Assembly: GCA_037443205.1 (NCBI GenBank)
Contig: JBBIOU010000018.1
Location: 1-64,000, forward strand
DNA: 64,000 nucleotides
Direction: 5' to 3'
Source: JBBIOU01 sp037443205
GTDB taxonomy: Bacteria > Bacteroidota > Bacteroidia > Flavobacteriales_D > UBA2798
Shown: positions 16,890-25,822 of the stretch, one piece after another
Layout: each line of letters opens with the position of its first letter
Numbering within the stretch: the first letter of the stretch is position 1
Notes under the pieces: model-generated
What the model saw: the letters and a program-made list of their open reading frames with translations, nothing else
The model's database searches: none
What the model was told of the DNA's origin: nothing
Position numbers and translations under genes: made by a program

Positions 16890-18365
16890 ATGAAAAAAAT
16901 TTTTTTTAATTTTTTGATTGGATTGATGGGAGGCTTTGCTGCTTACCAACTGATGCATTTTATTAAACAAGACCAACCCAAAGCTTACATTGTAGAAAAA
17001 CCATTACCGGCAAGTAACCCATCGGTACAGCTCACCGATTATACGTTTACCAATCAGGTAAACACAAAATTAGACTTTACCGTTGCAGCAGAAAACACCG
17101 TAAACTCGGTTGTACACATAAGCAGCGAATACTCTATTAAACAACCGGCCATATACGACCAGTTTTACCAATATTTTTACGGACCAAATTACAGAAATTA
17201 TATACGCCCGCAGCAATCCACAGGTTCGGGTGTAATTATCAGTCCGGATGGATATATCGTTACCAATAATCATGTTATTGATCATGCTGAAAAAATAACA
17301 GTTACCTTAAACAATAACAAAAGCTATCAGGCTAAAATTATTGGTGCCGACCCGGGAACCGACATTGCCCTTTTAAAAATTGATGCACATGATCTGCAAG
17401 CCATACCCATCGGAAATTCAGATGAAGTAAAAGTTGGCGAATGGGTATTGGCAGTTGGCAATCCGTTTAATTTAAATTCAACAGTTACAGCCGGTATTGT
17501 TAGTGCCAAATCGCGCAACATCCATATATTAGAAGGTAATCCCGATAAAAATATTTTCCCAATCGAGTCATTTATACAAACGGATGCAGCCGTAAATCCG
17601 GGCAACAGCGGTGGAGCGTTAGTTAACATACACGGTCAGTTAATTGGCATCAACACCGCCATTGCCAGCAATACCGGAAGCTATGCAGGCTATTCTTTTG
17701 CAGTACCCGTTAACCTGATGCAAAAAGTTGTTGCCGATTTAATGAAATATGGCACTGTACAACGCGGATTTTTAGGAGTAAACATCCGCAACATAGACCA
17801 GGCTTTGGCAAACGAACTAAATATTAACGACCTAAAAGGGGTTTACGTTGCCGGTTTAGTACCCAACGGAGCCGGTGAACAAGCCGGTATAAAAGAAGGC
17901 GACATCATTGTGGCTATTAACGAAACAGAAGTAAACAGCGCCTCGCATTTGCAAGAACAAGTTGCCCGCTTTAGACCGGGGGATGAACTAAGCGTAAGGA
18001 TAAAAAGAGGAAAAGAAGAATTTATCATACCGGTTACACTCAAAAACAGCGAAGGCAACACCAAATTAATTAAAAAAGATGTTGCAGAAATAAAAAATGC
18101 ACTTGGTGCCATTTTAGAGAATCCGTCAACCGAAGAATTAACCCGGCTAAAACTCAACTCGGGCGTTAAAGTTAGCTCGATTGGCACGGGCAAATTTAAA
18201 AATGCCGGTATTAAGCCGGGATTTATCATTACCAAAGTGGATAATATCCCGGTAAAAAACCCCGATGAGCTAATTAACTACCTGAAAATCAAGAAAGGAG
18301 AAGGGGTTTTAATAGAAGGCTACTACCCTAACGGCAAACGAGAACATTATGCCATAGGGTTATAA
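16890..18365 (+). CDS. degP: HtrA/DegP-type periplasmic serine protease
   Basis: A 491-residue protein: N-terminal signal or anchor (about 1-20), trypsin-like domain (about 70-290) and two PDZ domains (about 295-385 and 405-490). The catalytic triad is visible as His in VTNNHVIDHAEK, Asp in GADPGTDIALLKI and Ser in NPGNSGGALVNI. PDZ1 shows RGFLGVNIRN and GAGEQAGIKEGDIIVAINET. The enzyme degrades or refolds damaged envelope proteins. It lies upstream of rpoD in the same direction, but a good rpoD promoter lies between them. The exact orthology (DegP, DegQ or DegS) cannot be set from sequence alone. Confidence 0.93.
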   Translation: MKKIFFNFLIGLMGGFAAYQLMHFIKQDQPKAYIVEKPLPASNPSVQLTDYTFTNQVNTKLDFTVAAENTVNSVVHISSEYSIKQPAIYDQFYQYFYGPNYRNYIRPQQSTGSGVIISPDGYIVTNNHVIDHAEKITVTLNNNKSYQAKIIGADPGTDIALLKIDAHDLQAIPIGNSDEVKVGEWVLAVGNPFNLNSTVTAGIVSAKSRNIHILEGNPDKNIFPIESFIQTDAAVNPGNSGGALVNIHGQLIGINTAIASNTGSYAGYSFAVPVNLMQKVVADLMKYGTVQRGFLGVNIRNIDQALANELNINDLKGVYVAGLVPNGAGEQAGIKEGDIIVAINETEVNSASHLQEQVARFRPGDELSVRIKRGKEEFIIPVTLKNSEGNTKLIKKDVAEIKNALGAILENPSTEELTRLKLNSGVKVSSIGTGKFKNAGIKPGFIITKVDNIPVKNPDELINYLKIKKGEGVLIEGYYPNGKREHYAIGL

Positions 18366-18403
18366 AAACCCTACCCCGTATAAAGTAAATTTCGATAAAC
18401 AAC

Positions 18404-18434
18404 TTGTATTTAACTTTCTATTAATATACCTTTG
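18404..18434 (+). promoter_or_regulatory. Promoter of rpoD
   Basis: TTG at 18404-18406, 20-base spacer, TACCTTTG at 18427-18434. This is the best match in the window to the Bacteroidota -33/-7 promoter. The predicted leader is about 44 bases. Confidence 0.7.
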
Positions 18435-18482
18435 CAGTCCCAAAAAATATCTTGTTAAACAAATATATTTTTACCAGCCATT

Positions 18483-19346
18483 ATGAGACAACTTAAAATA
18501 ACCAAATCTATTACAAACAGAGAAAGTCAGTCGCTTGATAAATACTTGCAGGAAATTGGAAAAGAAGAACTTATTACCGCAGAAGACGAAGTAGAATTAG
18601 CCAAAAGAATTAAAAAAGGTGACCAACGGGCTTTAGAAAAATTAACCCGCGCCAACCTTCGCTTTGTAGTATCGGTAGCCAAACAATATCAAAATCAGGG
18701 ATTAACGCTACCCGATTTGATAAACGAAGGCAATTTAGGCTTGATTAAAGCCGCCCAGCGCTTTGACGAAACCAGAGGATTTAAATTCATTTCTTATGCC
18801 GTATGGTGGATTCGCCAATCTATACTTCAGGCACTGGCTGAGCAATCGCGCATTGTGCGCTTACCACTAAATCAGGTAGGCTCGCTTAATAAAATAAACA
18901 AAGCTTTTGCCAAATTAGAACAAGAATTTGAGCGTCCGCCCAGTGCAGATGAATTAGCCGAAATATTAGATATACCCGAAGATAAAATTGCCGACACCAT
19001 GCGTGTTTCGGGGCGCCATGTATCTGTTGATGCACCCTTTCAGGAAGGCGAAGATAACTCGTTGCTTGATGTGTTGGTAAACAGCGATTCACCCAGAGCT
19101 GACTTTAGCTTGATGAACGAGTCTTTACAAAGAGAAATAGAGCGTTCCTTATCTACACTTACCGAAAGAGAAAGAGACGTTATAAAATTATTTTTCGGAA
19201 TAGGGATGAATCACGGATTAACTCTTGAAGAAATAGGCGCTAAATTTGATTTAACTCGCGAACGTGTTCGCCAGATTAAAGAAAAAGCGATACGCAGACT
19301 ACGTCATACTTCCAGAAGCAAACTTTTAAAAACATATTTAGGTTAA
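18483..19346 (+). CDS. rpoD: Primary RNA polymerase sigma factor (RpoD/SigA)
   Basis: A 287-residue sigma-70 factor of the short Bacteroidota form that lacks region 1.1. Region 1.2 starts at SLDKYLQEIGKEELIT, region 2 includes LRFVVSVAKQYQNQGL, DLINEGNLGLIKA and KFISYAVWWIRQSI, region 3 covers PLNQVGSLNKINKAF, and region 4 ends with the helix-turn-helix TLEEIGAKFDLTRERVRQIK. It directs transcription from TTG/TAnnTTTG promoters such as its own upstream. The gap gene starts 27 bases after its stop, so the two may be partly co-transcribed. Confidence 0.96.
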   Translation: MRQLKITKSITNRESQSLDKYLQEIGKEELITAEDEVELAKRIKKGDQRALEKLTRANLRFVVSVAKQYQNQGLTLPDLINEGNLGLIKAAQRFDETRGFKFISYAVWWIRQSILQALAEQSRIVRLPLNQVGSLNKINKAFAKLEQEFERPPSADELAEILDIPEDKIADTMRVSGRHVSVDAPFQEGEDNSLLDVLVNSDSPRADFSLMNESLQREIERSLSTLTERERDVIKLFFGIGMNHGLTLEEIGAKFDLTRERVRQIKEKAIRRLRHTSRSKLLKTYLG

Positions 19347-19373
19347 TCATCTTAAAAAACAATCATATTGCAT

Positions 19374-20840
19374 ATGTCACAATTTGCCAACGGTACCGCT
19401 GTAAGTTATGATGCGGAGTTGAAAAAACACATTGACAAAGAAAAAGCAGCCGTTGAGCTGATTAGTGCCTTAGGAAAATTATTATACACCAAATCGGTTG
19501 AACTGGTACTGTTCAGAAATCACCTTATAGACCAAAGCGTATCACAAATACTTAATCTGCACATCTATGCCCGCGAAGTAGTAAAAAAGAACATCTCTGT
19601 TTTTGACTCGGCAGAGCTTGCTGCACTTATGCTCGATATGGAGCTCGCTCCTTCTAAAATTGATATCGGCTTACTTGCATCGCAATGGGTTGAAGAACAA
19701 AAAAATTACACCTCTAAAGCCGATTTTCTTAAAGATAAACTCATAAATTTTACTATTGATAAGGCCAGGCCTTTAACTCCTACTGACGTTGTATTGTTTG
19801 GCTTCGGCCGCATTGGTCGTTTATGTGCACGCGAATTGGTAAAACAAGCCGGCAAAGGTCAGCAATTGCGTTTAAGAGCTATTGTTACACGCGGCAATAG
19901 CGATACAGAAATATATAAACGCGCTGCTTTACTGCGCATGGACTCGGTTCATGGCCCCTTTGCAGGTTCGGTAGAAATTGATTACCAAAATAAAACACTT
20001 ATTATCAACGGACAGATAGTACAATTAATAGACGCCTCAAACCCCGAAGACATTGATTACACCAAATACGGCATTAACCATGCGCTGGTAATTGATAATA
20101 CAGGCATATATACCAAAAAAGAAGAATTATCAAGACACCTTCAATCAAAAGGAGTTGCCAAAGTTTTACTTACTGCTCCGGGTAAAGAAATGATAAATGT
20201 TGTTTATGGCGTCAATCAAAAAGATGTAAATCTAGACGAAGACAAAGTTGTTTCGGCTGCCTCGTGCACCACGAATGCCATTGTACCGGTGCTTAAAGTG
20301 GTTAACGACAACCTGGGCATTGAAAGAGGGCACATTGAAACTGTACATGCCTATACCAACGACCAAAACCTGATTGATAACATGCACAAAAAAACCCGCA
20401 GAGGGCGCTCGGCAGCTATCAATATGGTTATTACCGAAACCGGAGCCGGTAAAGCTGTTACCAAAGTAATCCCTGAACTTAAAGATAAACTTACTGCCAA
20501 TGCTGTTCGTGTACCTGTACCCAACGGCTCATTGGCTATACTAAGCCTTACACTTAAAAAACAAACCAGCGTTGATGAAATAAACAGCCTGCTTAGAAAA
20601 GCTTCTCTGGAAGGCGAACTGGTAAATCAGATATATTATTCTTACGAAACAGAGCTTGTTTCGAGTGATATCATTGGCAATACCTGTTGTTCGGTATTTG
20701 ACAGCCCTGCTACTATCGTTTCAAGTGACGGAAAAAATGTAGTACTGTATGTCTGGTACGATAACGAATTTGGATATACCAAGCAAGTTATTCGTTTAGC
20801 AAAATACATGTGCAAAGTAAATCGCTTAATCTATTATTAA
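19374..20840 (+). CDS. gap: Glyceraldehyde-3-phosphate dehydrogenase, long form
   Basis: The ATG at 19374 is used, giving 488 residues. An N-terminal extension of about 135 residues (KEKAAVELISALGKLLYTKS, VELVLFRNHLIDQSVSQIL) precedes the canonical enzyme and is characteristic of the long bacterial form. The NAD-binding motif FGFGRIGRL is at about 140-148 and the catalytic cysteine lies in SAASCTTNAIVPV near 295. The later WYDNEFGYTKQV is also intact. It catalyses the NAD(P)-linked oxidation of glyceraldehyde-3-phosphate in glycolysis or gluconeogenesis. It is followed by a separate lipoprotein gene. Confidence 0.95.
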   Translation: MSQFANGTAVSYDAELKKHIDKEKAAVELISALGKLLYTKSVELVLFRNHLIDQSVSQILNLHIYAREVVKKNISVFDSAELAALMLDMELAPSKIDIGLLASQWVEEQKNYTSKADFLKDKLINFTIDKARPLTPTDVVLFGFGRIGRLCARELVKQAGKGQQLRLRAIVTRGNSDTEIYKRAALLRMDSVHGPFAGSVEIDYQNKTLIINGQIVQLIDASNPEDIDYTKYGINHALVIDNTGIYTKKEELSRHLQSKGVAKVLLTAPGKEMINVVYGVNQKDVNLDEDKVVSAASCTTNAIVPVLKVVNDNLGIERGHIETVHAYTNDQNLIDNMHKKTRRGRSAAINMVITETGAGKAVTKVIPELKDKLTANAVRVPVPNGSLAILSLTLKKQTSVDEINSLLRKASLEGELVNQIYYSYETELVSSDIIGNTCCSVFDSPATIVSSDGKNVVLYVWYDNEFGYTKQVIRLAKYMCKVNRLIYY

Positions 20841-20935
20841 TCCTTTTAATATATTCCACAATAATTCTTTGTTGTATTATGAGGCTATATGCGTAAACGC
20901 TAAATTGAAAAACCACCTTTAACAAACATATAAAA

Positions 20936-22105
20936 ATGCGCTTATTGCCCTATTTCATTCTTTTAGTTATACTCGCACAAGCCTGTAAAAGAAAAAATAA
21001 CTATACCCTTAATCATATTGCCCATAACAACATTGAGGTGCCGGAGAAAAAATCTGAATTAATTGATTTTGATACCTCCTTAACCGACCTGGCTTATTTA
21101 ATTGCAGGCTTAAAACCAATGAGCAATCGTTATAATGATATTGTGGTAAAAGATTTTTACCAAAAATATGCTGCCGATATTGAAAAATCATGGTTAATTT
21201 CCGATAGCTTGATGTTACAACCTATTAAAAGGTGGCTTTCTGAACGTCAAATTTCTGATAACCGCGATTCTTTGTTATGTTTTTATCCGCTCAGCGGTCC
21301 TGATTTTTTATTTGGCAACGCTTTTTGGCCCAATGCACAAACCTATATTATGCTTGGCTTAGAACCTAAGGGGACCCTGGTAAATTTTACTGGTTTAAAT
21401 GACACGGAATTAAAAAAATATTTTAACGGAATAAAAGAATCGCTTAAATACCTAAATACTCGCGGCTATTTTGTTACGATGCACATGAGCAGTGATTTTA
21501 CCAAAATGCATCTGAACGGTATGTTACACATGATTTTATTTATGTTGGCAAGAACCAATCATTTTATTAAAGACATTTATTATGTTCAAATAAACAAGAA
21601 CGGTGATTTAATAAAAAATACAAACCCTCCTAAAAAATCAGACACTTTAATCAGTGCGACAGCTATAGACTTTTTAGATGCTCATAGGCAACGAATCAGA
21701 ACAGTTTATTATTTTCAGTTAAATGCTAATGACAACAACCTGAACAAACATCCTGAATTTGAGAAATTTGTTTTGAAATTTAAGAATCGGGTAGCTTATA
21801 TGAAATCTGCATCCTGCGTACTTCAAAACACTCCTTTTTCGACTATCCGAAAACTGGTATTAGGATGTAAGCAAATATTGCAAGATGATACCGGAGTCCC
21901 TTATCGTTATTTTGATAGCACAAAATATGACATTACTCTTTATGGCACATACACCTCTACTATTAAGGATTTGAGCTGGTGCTTGCAAAAAGACTTGATG
22001 AATGCAATAAAAAGATCACCTCACAACCACAATCTTCCATTTAAAATAAGCTATAACGGTAATTATGGCGAAGGTATGTTATTGCATGCTGTTGGCAAAG
22101 AGTAA
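20936..22105 (+). CDS. Lipoprotein of unknown function
   Basis: A 389-residue protein with a lipoprotein signal (MRLLPYFILLVILAQAC, Cys17). The mature part is a globular alpha/beta protein with features such as LAYLIAGLKPMSN, LLCFYPLSGPDFLFGNAFWP, TYIMLGLEPKGTLVNF and the late KISYNGNYGEGMLLHAVGKE. I recognise a recurrent Bacteroidota lipoprotein look but no named family. The stop lies three bases from the end of the convergent type IX gene. No terminator hairpin is evident between them. Confidence 0.7.
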   Translation: MRLLPYFILLVILAQACKRKNNYTLNHIAHNNIEVPEKKSELIDFDTSLTDLAYLIAGLKPMSNRYNDIVVKDFYQKYAADIEKSWLISDSLMLQPIKRWLSERQISDNRDSLLCFYPLSGPDFLFGNAFWPNAQTYIMLGLEPKGTLVNFTGLNDTELKKYFNGIKESLKYLNTRGYFVTMHMSSDFTKMHLNGMLHMILFMLARTNHFIKDIYYVQINKNGDLIKNTNPPKKSDTLISATAIDFLDAHRQRIRTVYYFQLNANDNNLNKHPEFEKFVLKFKNRVAYMKSASCVLQNTPFSTIRKLVLGCKQILQDDTGVPYRYFDSTKYDITLYGTYTSTIKDLSWCLQKDLMNAIKRSPHNHNLPFKISYNGNYGEGMLLHAVGKE

Positions 22106-22108
22106 TGT

Positions 22109-25100
22109 TTAACGAATGATGGTTACATGCCCTGTTTTTGTAAAAATTTCGGAGTCCCAGCATTTACGCTGGTATTTAACAATATAGTAATACACACCTT
22201 CGGAGGCATTTTTTCCGTCAATTTTTCCATCCCATTTTTCATTTCCTGAAGAAGATTCCCATAATTTAAGCCCCCAGCGGTTATATATTTCTGCATGATA
22301 ATACTCCATATCAGGTATAATATCGTAAGCAGGCATATTTTTATAAAATGCAACAAAATATGGGTTTTTATCGTCACCATTATTCGGGCTAAATACATTA
22401 GGTATTTCAACAGTTCCTTGCATCAGGCTTTCTTCTACTACTATGGTTTGTGAAATAGTTCCCACGCGACCACAGGTAAAATCGTACGCTGTTAAAGTAA
22501 GTGTATAAATACCGGGAATGGTGTATGCGTAATTTATATTTTGCACGTCAATATATACATCGCCATTACCCATATCCCACACCAGCGAGTCGGCACCGGT
22601 ACCGGTAAAAGCAATATTAACAAAAACCGTGTCACTGCAAGGTTGAGGCGGTATAGGAGAAAAACTTGCCGAAAAAGCCTGTGATTGCAGAATGGTTACA
22701 TTCAGAAATACTGTGTCAGAAATGTTGCAGGTAGATGAATCAATCGCAATATACATAACATTATATACACCTGTATCGGTAAAAGTATAAGTAGGATTTT
22801 GCAAGGTTGAAGTACCGGTTCCATCGCCAAAATCCCAGTAATGTTGAGGAGTATTTCCACCGGTAAAATTCACATTAAACGGTGGATCGCAGGCCAGCAC
22901 GTTGGGTGCTGCATTTGCATTAGCCATAACCATCGTAGGATTGTAAATAATCGTTGTATCGGTTGTTGCTACCTGATTGCATTGTGTATTGTATGCCGTA
23001 AGCGATAGTGTATATGTTCCCGGATTTGTAAATGCATGTGTAACTGTATTTATGTCGTAATAAAATGTACCATCACCCATGTTCCAAACCAGCGAGTCGG
23101 CACCCGAACCTGTAAATTGCAGATTAACGATTAAAGAATCTTGTGTACAGGGATCAAAGGGCGGTATATTAAATACTGCCGAAAATTGTTGCGATTGCAA
23201 AATAACTACTGATAAATAAACCGTATCGGCAATATTGCAAGTACTGGAATCTATGGCTACGTACATTATGGTATAATTACCGGTATCAGTAAATGTGTAA
23301 GAAGGGTTTTGCAAGGTTGAGGTTCCGGTTCCATCGCCAAAATCCCAATAATGGTGGGGCACACCGTTGGTACCGGTAAAATTAACAACAAAAGGCGGGT
23401 CGCAGGCAATAATATTGGGCGATGCATTGGCTCCTGCCTGAACGCCCTGGTAATTAAATTCCATTTTAATGGAGCCTATGTTACAATTAGTGCTGTTATT
23501 GGTATTAGACCAAACACCGGGGGTAGTAGGAAAATTTTGTGAGCCACCGCAGCCGGCACATACTGCCTGATAGATAGTTCCGTTTTTATCAAAGCGACTG
23601 GTGCCACCATCTACGTGCTCGGCTATATTGCCTCCAAAATAAGTACCATATAATAATGATTGTGCATTACGTTCTAAAACCATAAAGTAAAAATCGCTGC
23701 CGTCTGTTGTATTGTCGTAAGCATCGGATGTAAGCGGCATGTTATTGGTGTTGCCGCCTGCTGATGTATTGATGGTTCCGCCCCACCCGGATACATAAAT
23801 ATTTTTGCAAAAATCAACCATAAATGCGGTGGGAGAAATATTGGTTATGCTTGCATTACCACTACCAAAAACCGTAGAAAATCCGGTAGTATTAAGGTTA
23901 TTGTTGAGTTTATGGATAAACTGACTGCTGTTGGGGTTGCTGTAAACACCCATCGTTACCGGATATGCGCCCCGGGTTTGACCAACCACATAAACATCAT
24001 CGTCAAAATCTAAATCTAATATATAACACTGATCGTAAAGGTTGGTGCCCAGATATGTTGCGTGTAATAAACTACCGTTGCTTTGATTAAGGGCTATTAC
24101 ATAACCATCCGATACTCCTCCGGGTGCGGTATTAATTAATCCGTTACCTATATTATGAAAATTAGTGCTTCGGGTGCCTCCGCAAATAAATACTTTATTG
24201 TTGTTTGAAATTTTTACCGAATAGGCCGCATCATCGTTGCTGCCACCAATGTATGTTGACCAAACCAGATTATTAAAGCCCGAATTTAAACGAAATGAGC
24301 AACCGTCTTGTGTTCCTGATAATGCGGTTGATAAAGACCCCGGGGTAACAGGAAAATTATTTGAGCGGGTAGAACTTGCTACATATACATCATTATTGGC
24401 ATCAACAAAAATTTCTCCTCTGTTTTGGTCGGCATAATTAAAATTTAATGTGCCTGCAGAATTTAAACCATCATTGCCCGAGCCACCTACATAAGTGCTG
24501 CCTAATAAATTGTTTCCGGCTAAATTGAATTTTGAAACAAAAATATCTGAACCGGAGGCATAATTTATACCATTTACGGTGGTGGCTGTTCCTCCGTTGA
24601 AGGTGTTGTCGTAACATCCGGCAGTAACAGGGAAATTATTTGAGCTGGTTGTGCCATACACATAAAGGTTGTTGTTTAAATCACATACTAAACTATGTGG
24701 CACATCTGCTCCATTGCCTCCCAGGTAGGTTGAAAAAACCAGCGCATTTCCTGTGGTTGTAAATTTACTAATGGAAACATCCACCGCGCCTCCGGCAAAA
24801 TTTGCCTGATAGGCACCCATCGTAGGATATCCATTACTAAAAGCAATGCCTCCTGCATATAAAAATCCCTGATAATCGTAAGTAGCTGTAAAACCCCAAT
24901 TGTCTGCAGTAGAACCCGAATAGGTTGAAAAAATTAAAGTTGGGTCTATAATTAATTCGTATAACTGATTATATCCTTTGGGAAAATTAAAGGATATTTC
25001 GCCATTTGAAATTTTGTATGCACAGGGTACAAACTGTTTGTTACCGTTGATGATTTGCCAGGCTATGGGATGTTTTTCGGTTACCAAACCCGCATGGGTA

Positions 25101-25681
25101 TTTAAATGAATTTCGCCATTAACCACTTCAGGGGTTATACCGATGTATTTCCATTTAATTATATCAGCATTTGTGCCGGGTGAAACAATGAAATCATATT
25201 TTAAATATCCTTCGTGATTACTATGTATGCGTAGATTAATTCCCCGGTAAATATTTTCGTATAAAACCTGTTCAAACAAAGGCACATTGCTCACCCATTT
25301 GTTCGCATCATTGCCAAGAAAATAGTTGTGATAGGCTGATTTTTTATGTATTCCTTTAGTATGTGTATATAGGTTAGCACCAATAAAAGTCTGTTTGTAT
25401 CCATGTGAGCGAACTAAGATCTGTTCTGTACCCCCATTTGTACCGTGATGTTGATCGTGGAATTTCTCTAGGTCTTCCTGGTTATAAAAAGAGTATGTAA
25501 AGGCAGTGTTTTCCAGCCAAATAACACCACCGCCTATTTTGGCTTGATAGAGCAGGTTACTTTCCCATTGTCCTTTGTTTTCAATAAAAGACAAGGTGTT
25601 ATGCTCATTGTGCGAAAAAACCTGCAGTTTAGCGATGATAAAAAACGCTAAAAAAAACGATCTTGTAAAAATGGTTTTCAT
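22109..25681 (-). CDS. Giant secreted SBBP/PKD protein with type B type IX C-terminal domain
   Basis: A 1190-residue protein with a signal peptide (about 1-23), then the DUF7948-like start FIENKGQWESNLLYQAKIGGG. Residues about 250-740 hold SBBP-type propeller repeats (STYLGGNGADVPHSLVCDLN, STYIGGSNDDAAYSV). Four PKD domains (about 748-1085) follow as two tandem copies of a two-domain unit with HYWDFGDGTGTSTLQNP. The last 100 residues (NVFSPNNGDD, YHAEIYNRWGLKLWES, ASEGVYYYIVKYQRKCW) match the gliding-motility-associated C-terminal domain (TIGR04131, CHU_C), so export by the type IX system is expected. Its role is probably surface adhesion or matrix binding. Confidence 0.92.
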   Translation of the reverse strand: MKTIFTRSFFLAFFIIAKLQVFSHNEHNTLSFIENKGQWESNLLYQAKIGGGVIWLENTAFTYSFYNQEDLEKFHDQHHGTNGGTEQILVRSHGYKQTFIGANLYTHTKGIHKKSAYHNYFLGNDANKWVSNVPLFEQVLYENIYRGINLRIHSNHEGYLKYDFIVSPGTNADIIKWKYIGITPEVVNGEIHLNTHAGLVTEKHPIAWQIINGNKQFVPCAYKISNGEISFNFPKGYNQLYELIIDPTLIFSTYSGSTADNWGFTATYDYQGFLYAGGIAFSNGYPTMGAYQANFAGGAVDVSISKFTTTGNALVFSTYLGGNGADVPHSLVCDLNNNLYVYGTTSSNNFPVTAGCYDNTFNGGTATTVNGINYASGSDIFVSKFNLAGNNLLGSTYVGGSGNDGLNSAGTLNFNYADQNRGEIFVDANNDVYVASSTRSNNFPVTPGSLSTALSGTQDGCSFRLNSGFNNLVWSTYIGGSNDDAAYSVKISNNNKVFICGGTRSTNFHNIGNGLINTAPGGVSDGYVIALNQSNGSLLHATYLGTNLYDQCYILDLDFDDDVYVVGQTRGAYPVTMGVYSNPNSSQFIHKLNNNLNTTGFSTVFGSGNASITNISPTAFMVDFCKNIYVSGWGGTINTSAGGNTNNMPLTSDAYDNTTDGSDFYFMVLERNAQSLLYGTYFGGNIAEHVDGGTSRFDKNGTIYQAVCAGCGGSQNFPTTPGVWSNTNNSTNCNIGSIKMEFNYQGVQAGANASPNIIACDPPFVVNFTGTNGVPHHYWDFGDGTGTSTLQNPSYTFTDTGNYTIMYVAIDSSTCNIADTVYLSVVILQSQQFSAVFNIPPFDPCTQDSLIVNLQFTGSGADSLVWNMGDGTFYYDINTVTHAFTNPGTYTLSLTAYNTQCNQVATTDTTIIYNPTMVMANANAAPNVLACDPPFNVNFTGGNTPQHYWDFGDGTGTSTLQNPTYTFTDTGVYNVMYIAIDSSTCNISDTVFLNVTILQSQAFSASFSPIPPQPCSDTVFVNIAFTGTGADSLVWDMGNGDVYIDVQNINYAYTIPGIYTLTLTAYDFTCGRVGTISQTIVVEESLMQGTVEIPNVFSPNNGDDKNPYFVAFYKNMPAYDIIPDMEYYHAEIYNRWGLKLWESSSGNEKWDGKIDGKNASEGVYYYIVKYQRKCWDSEIFTKTGHVTIIR
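22430..23450 (-). repeat. Tandem duplication of a two-PKD unit within the 22109-25681 gene
   Basis: Two consecutive units of about 510 bp encode very similar protein: ACDPPF.VNFTG, HYWDFGDGTGTSTLQNP, AIDSSTCNI.DTV and ILQSQ.FSA occur in both in the same order and spacing. The duplicated unit is two PKD domains, not one, since neighbouring PKDs differ more than domains one unit apart. Confidence 0.8.
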
Positions 25682-25822
25682 ACTTACGTATATGATTAAA
25701 TTTGCACAAATGACGTAAGAATTTAATCATTAGTTGCGCCCGGGTTAATTAATTTAACAAGTCGCGGGGTATTCGTTATTTTATTAAAATCAGATAAGGA
25801 TGAAGGTGTAGTGAAATTATAA

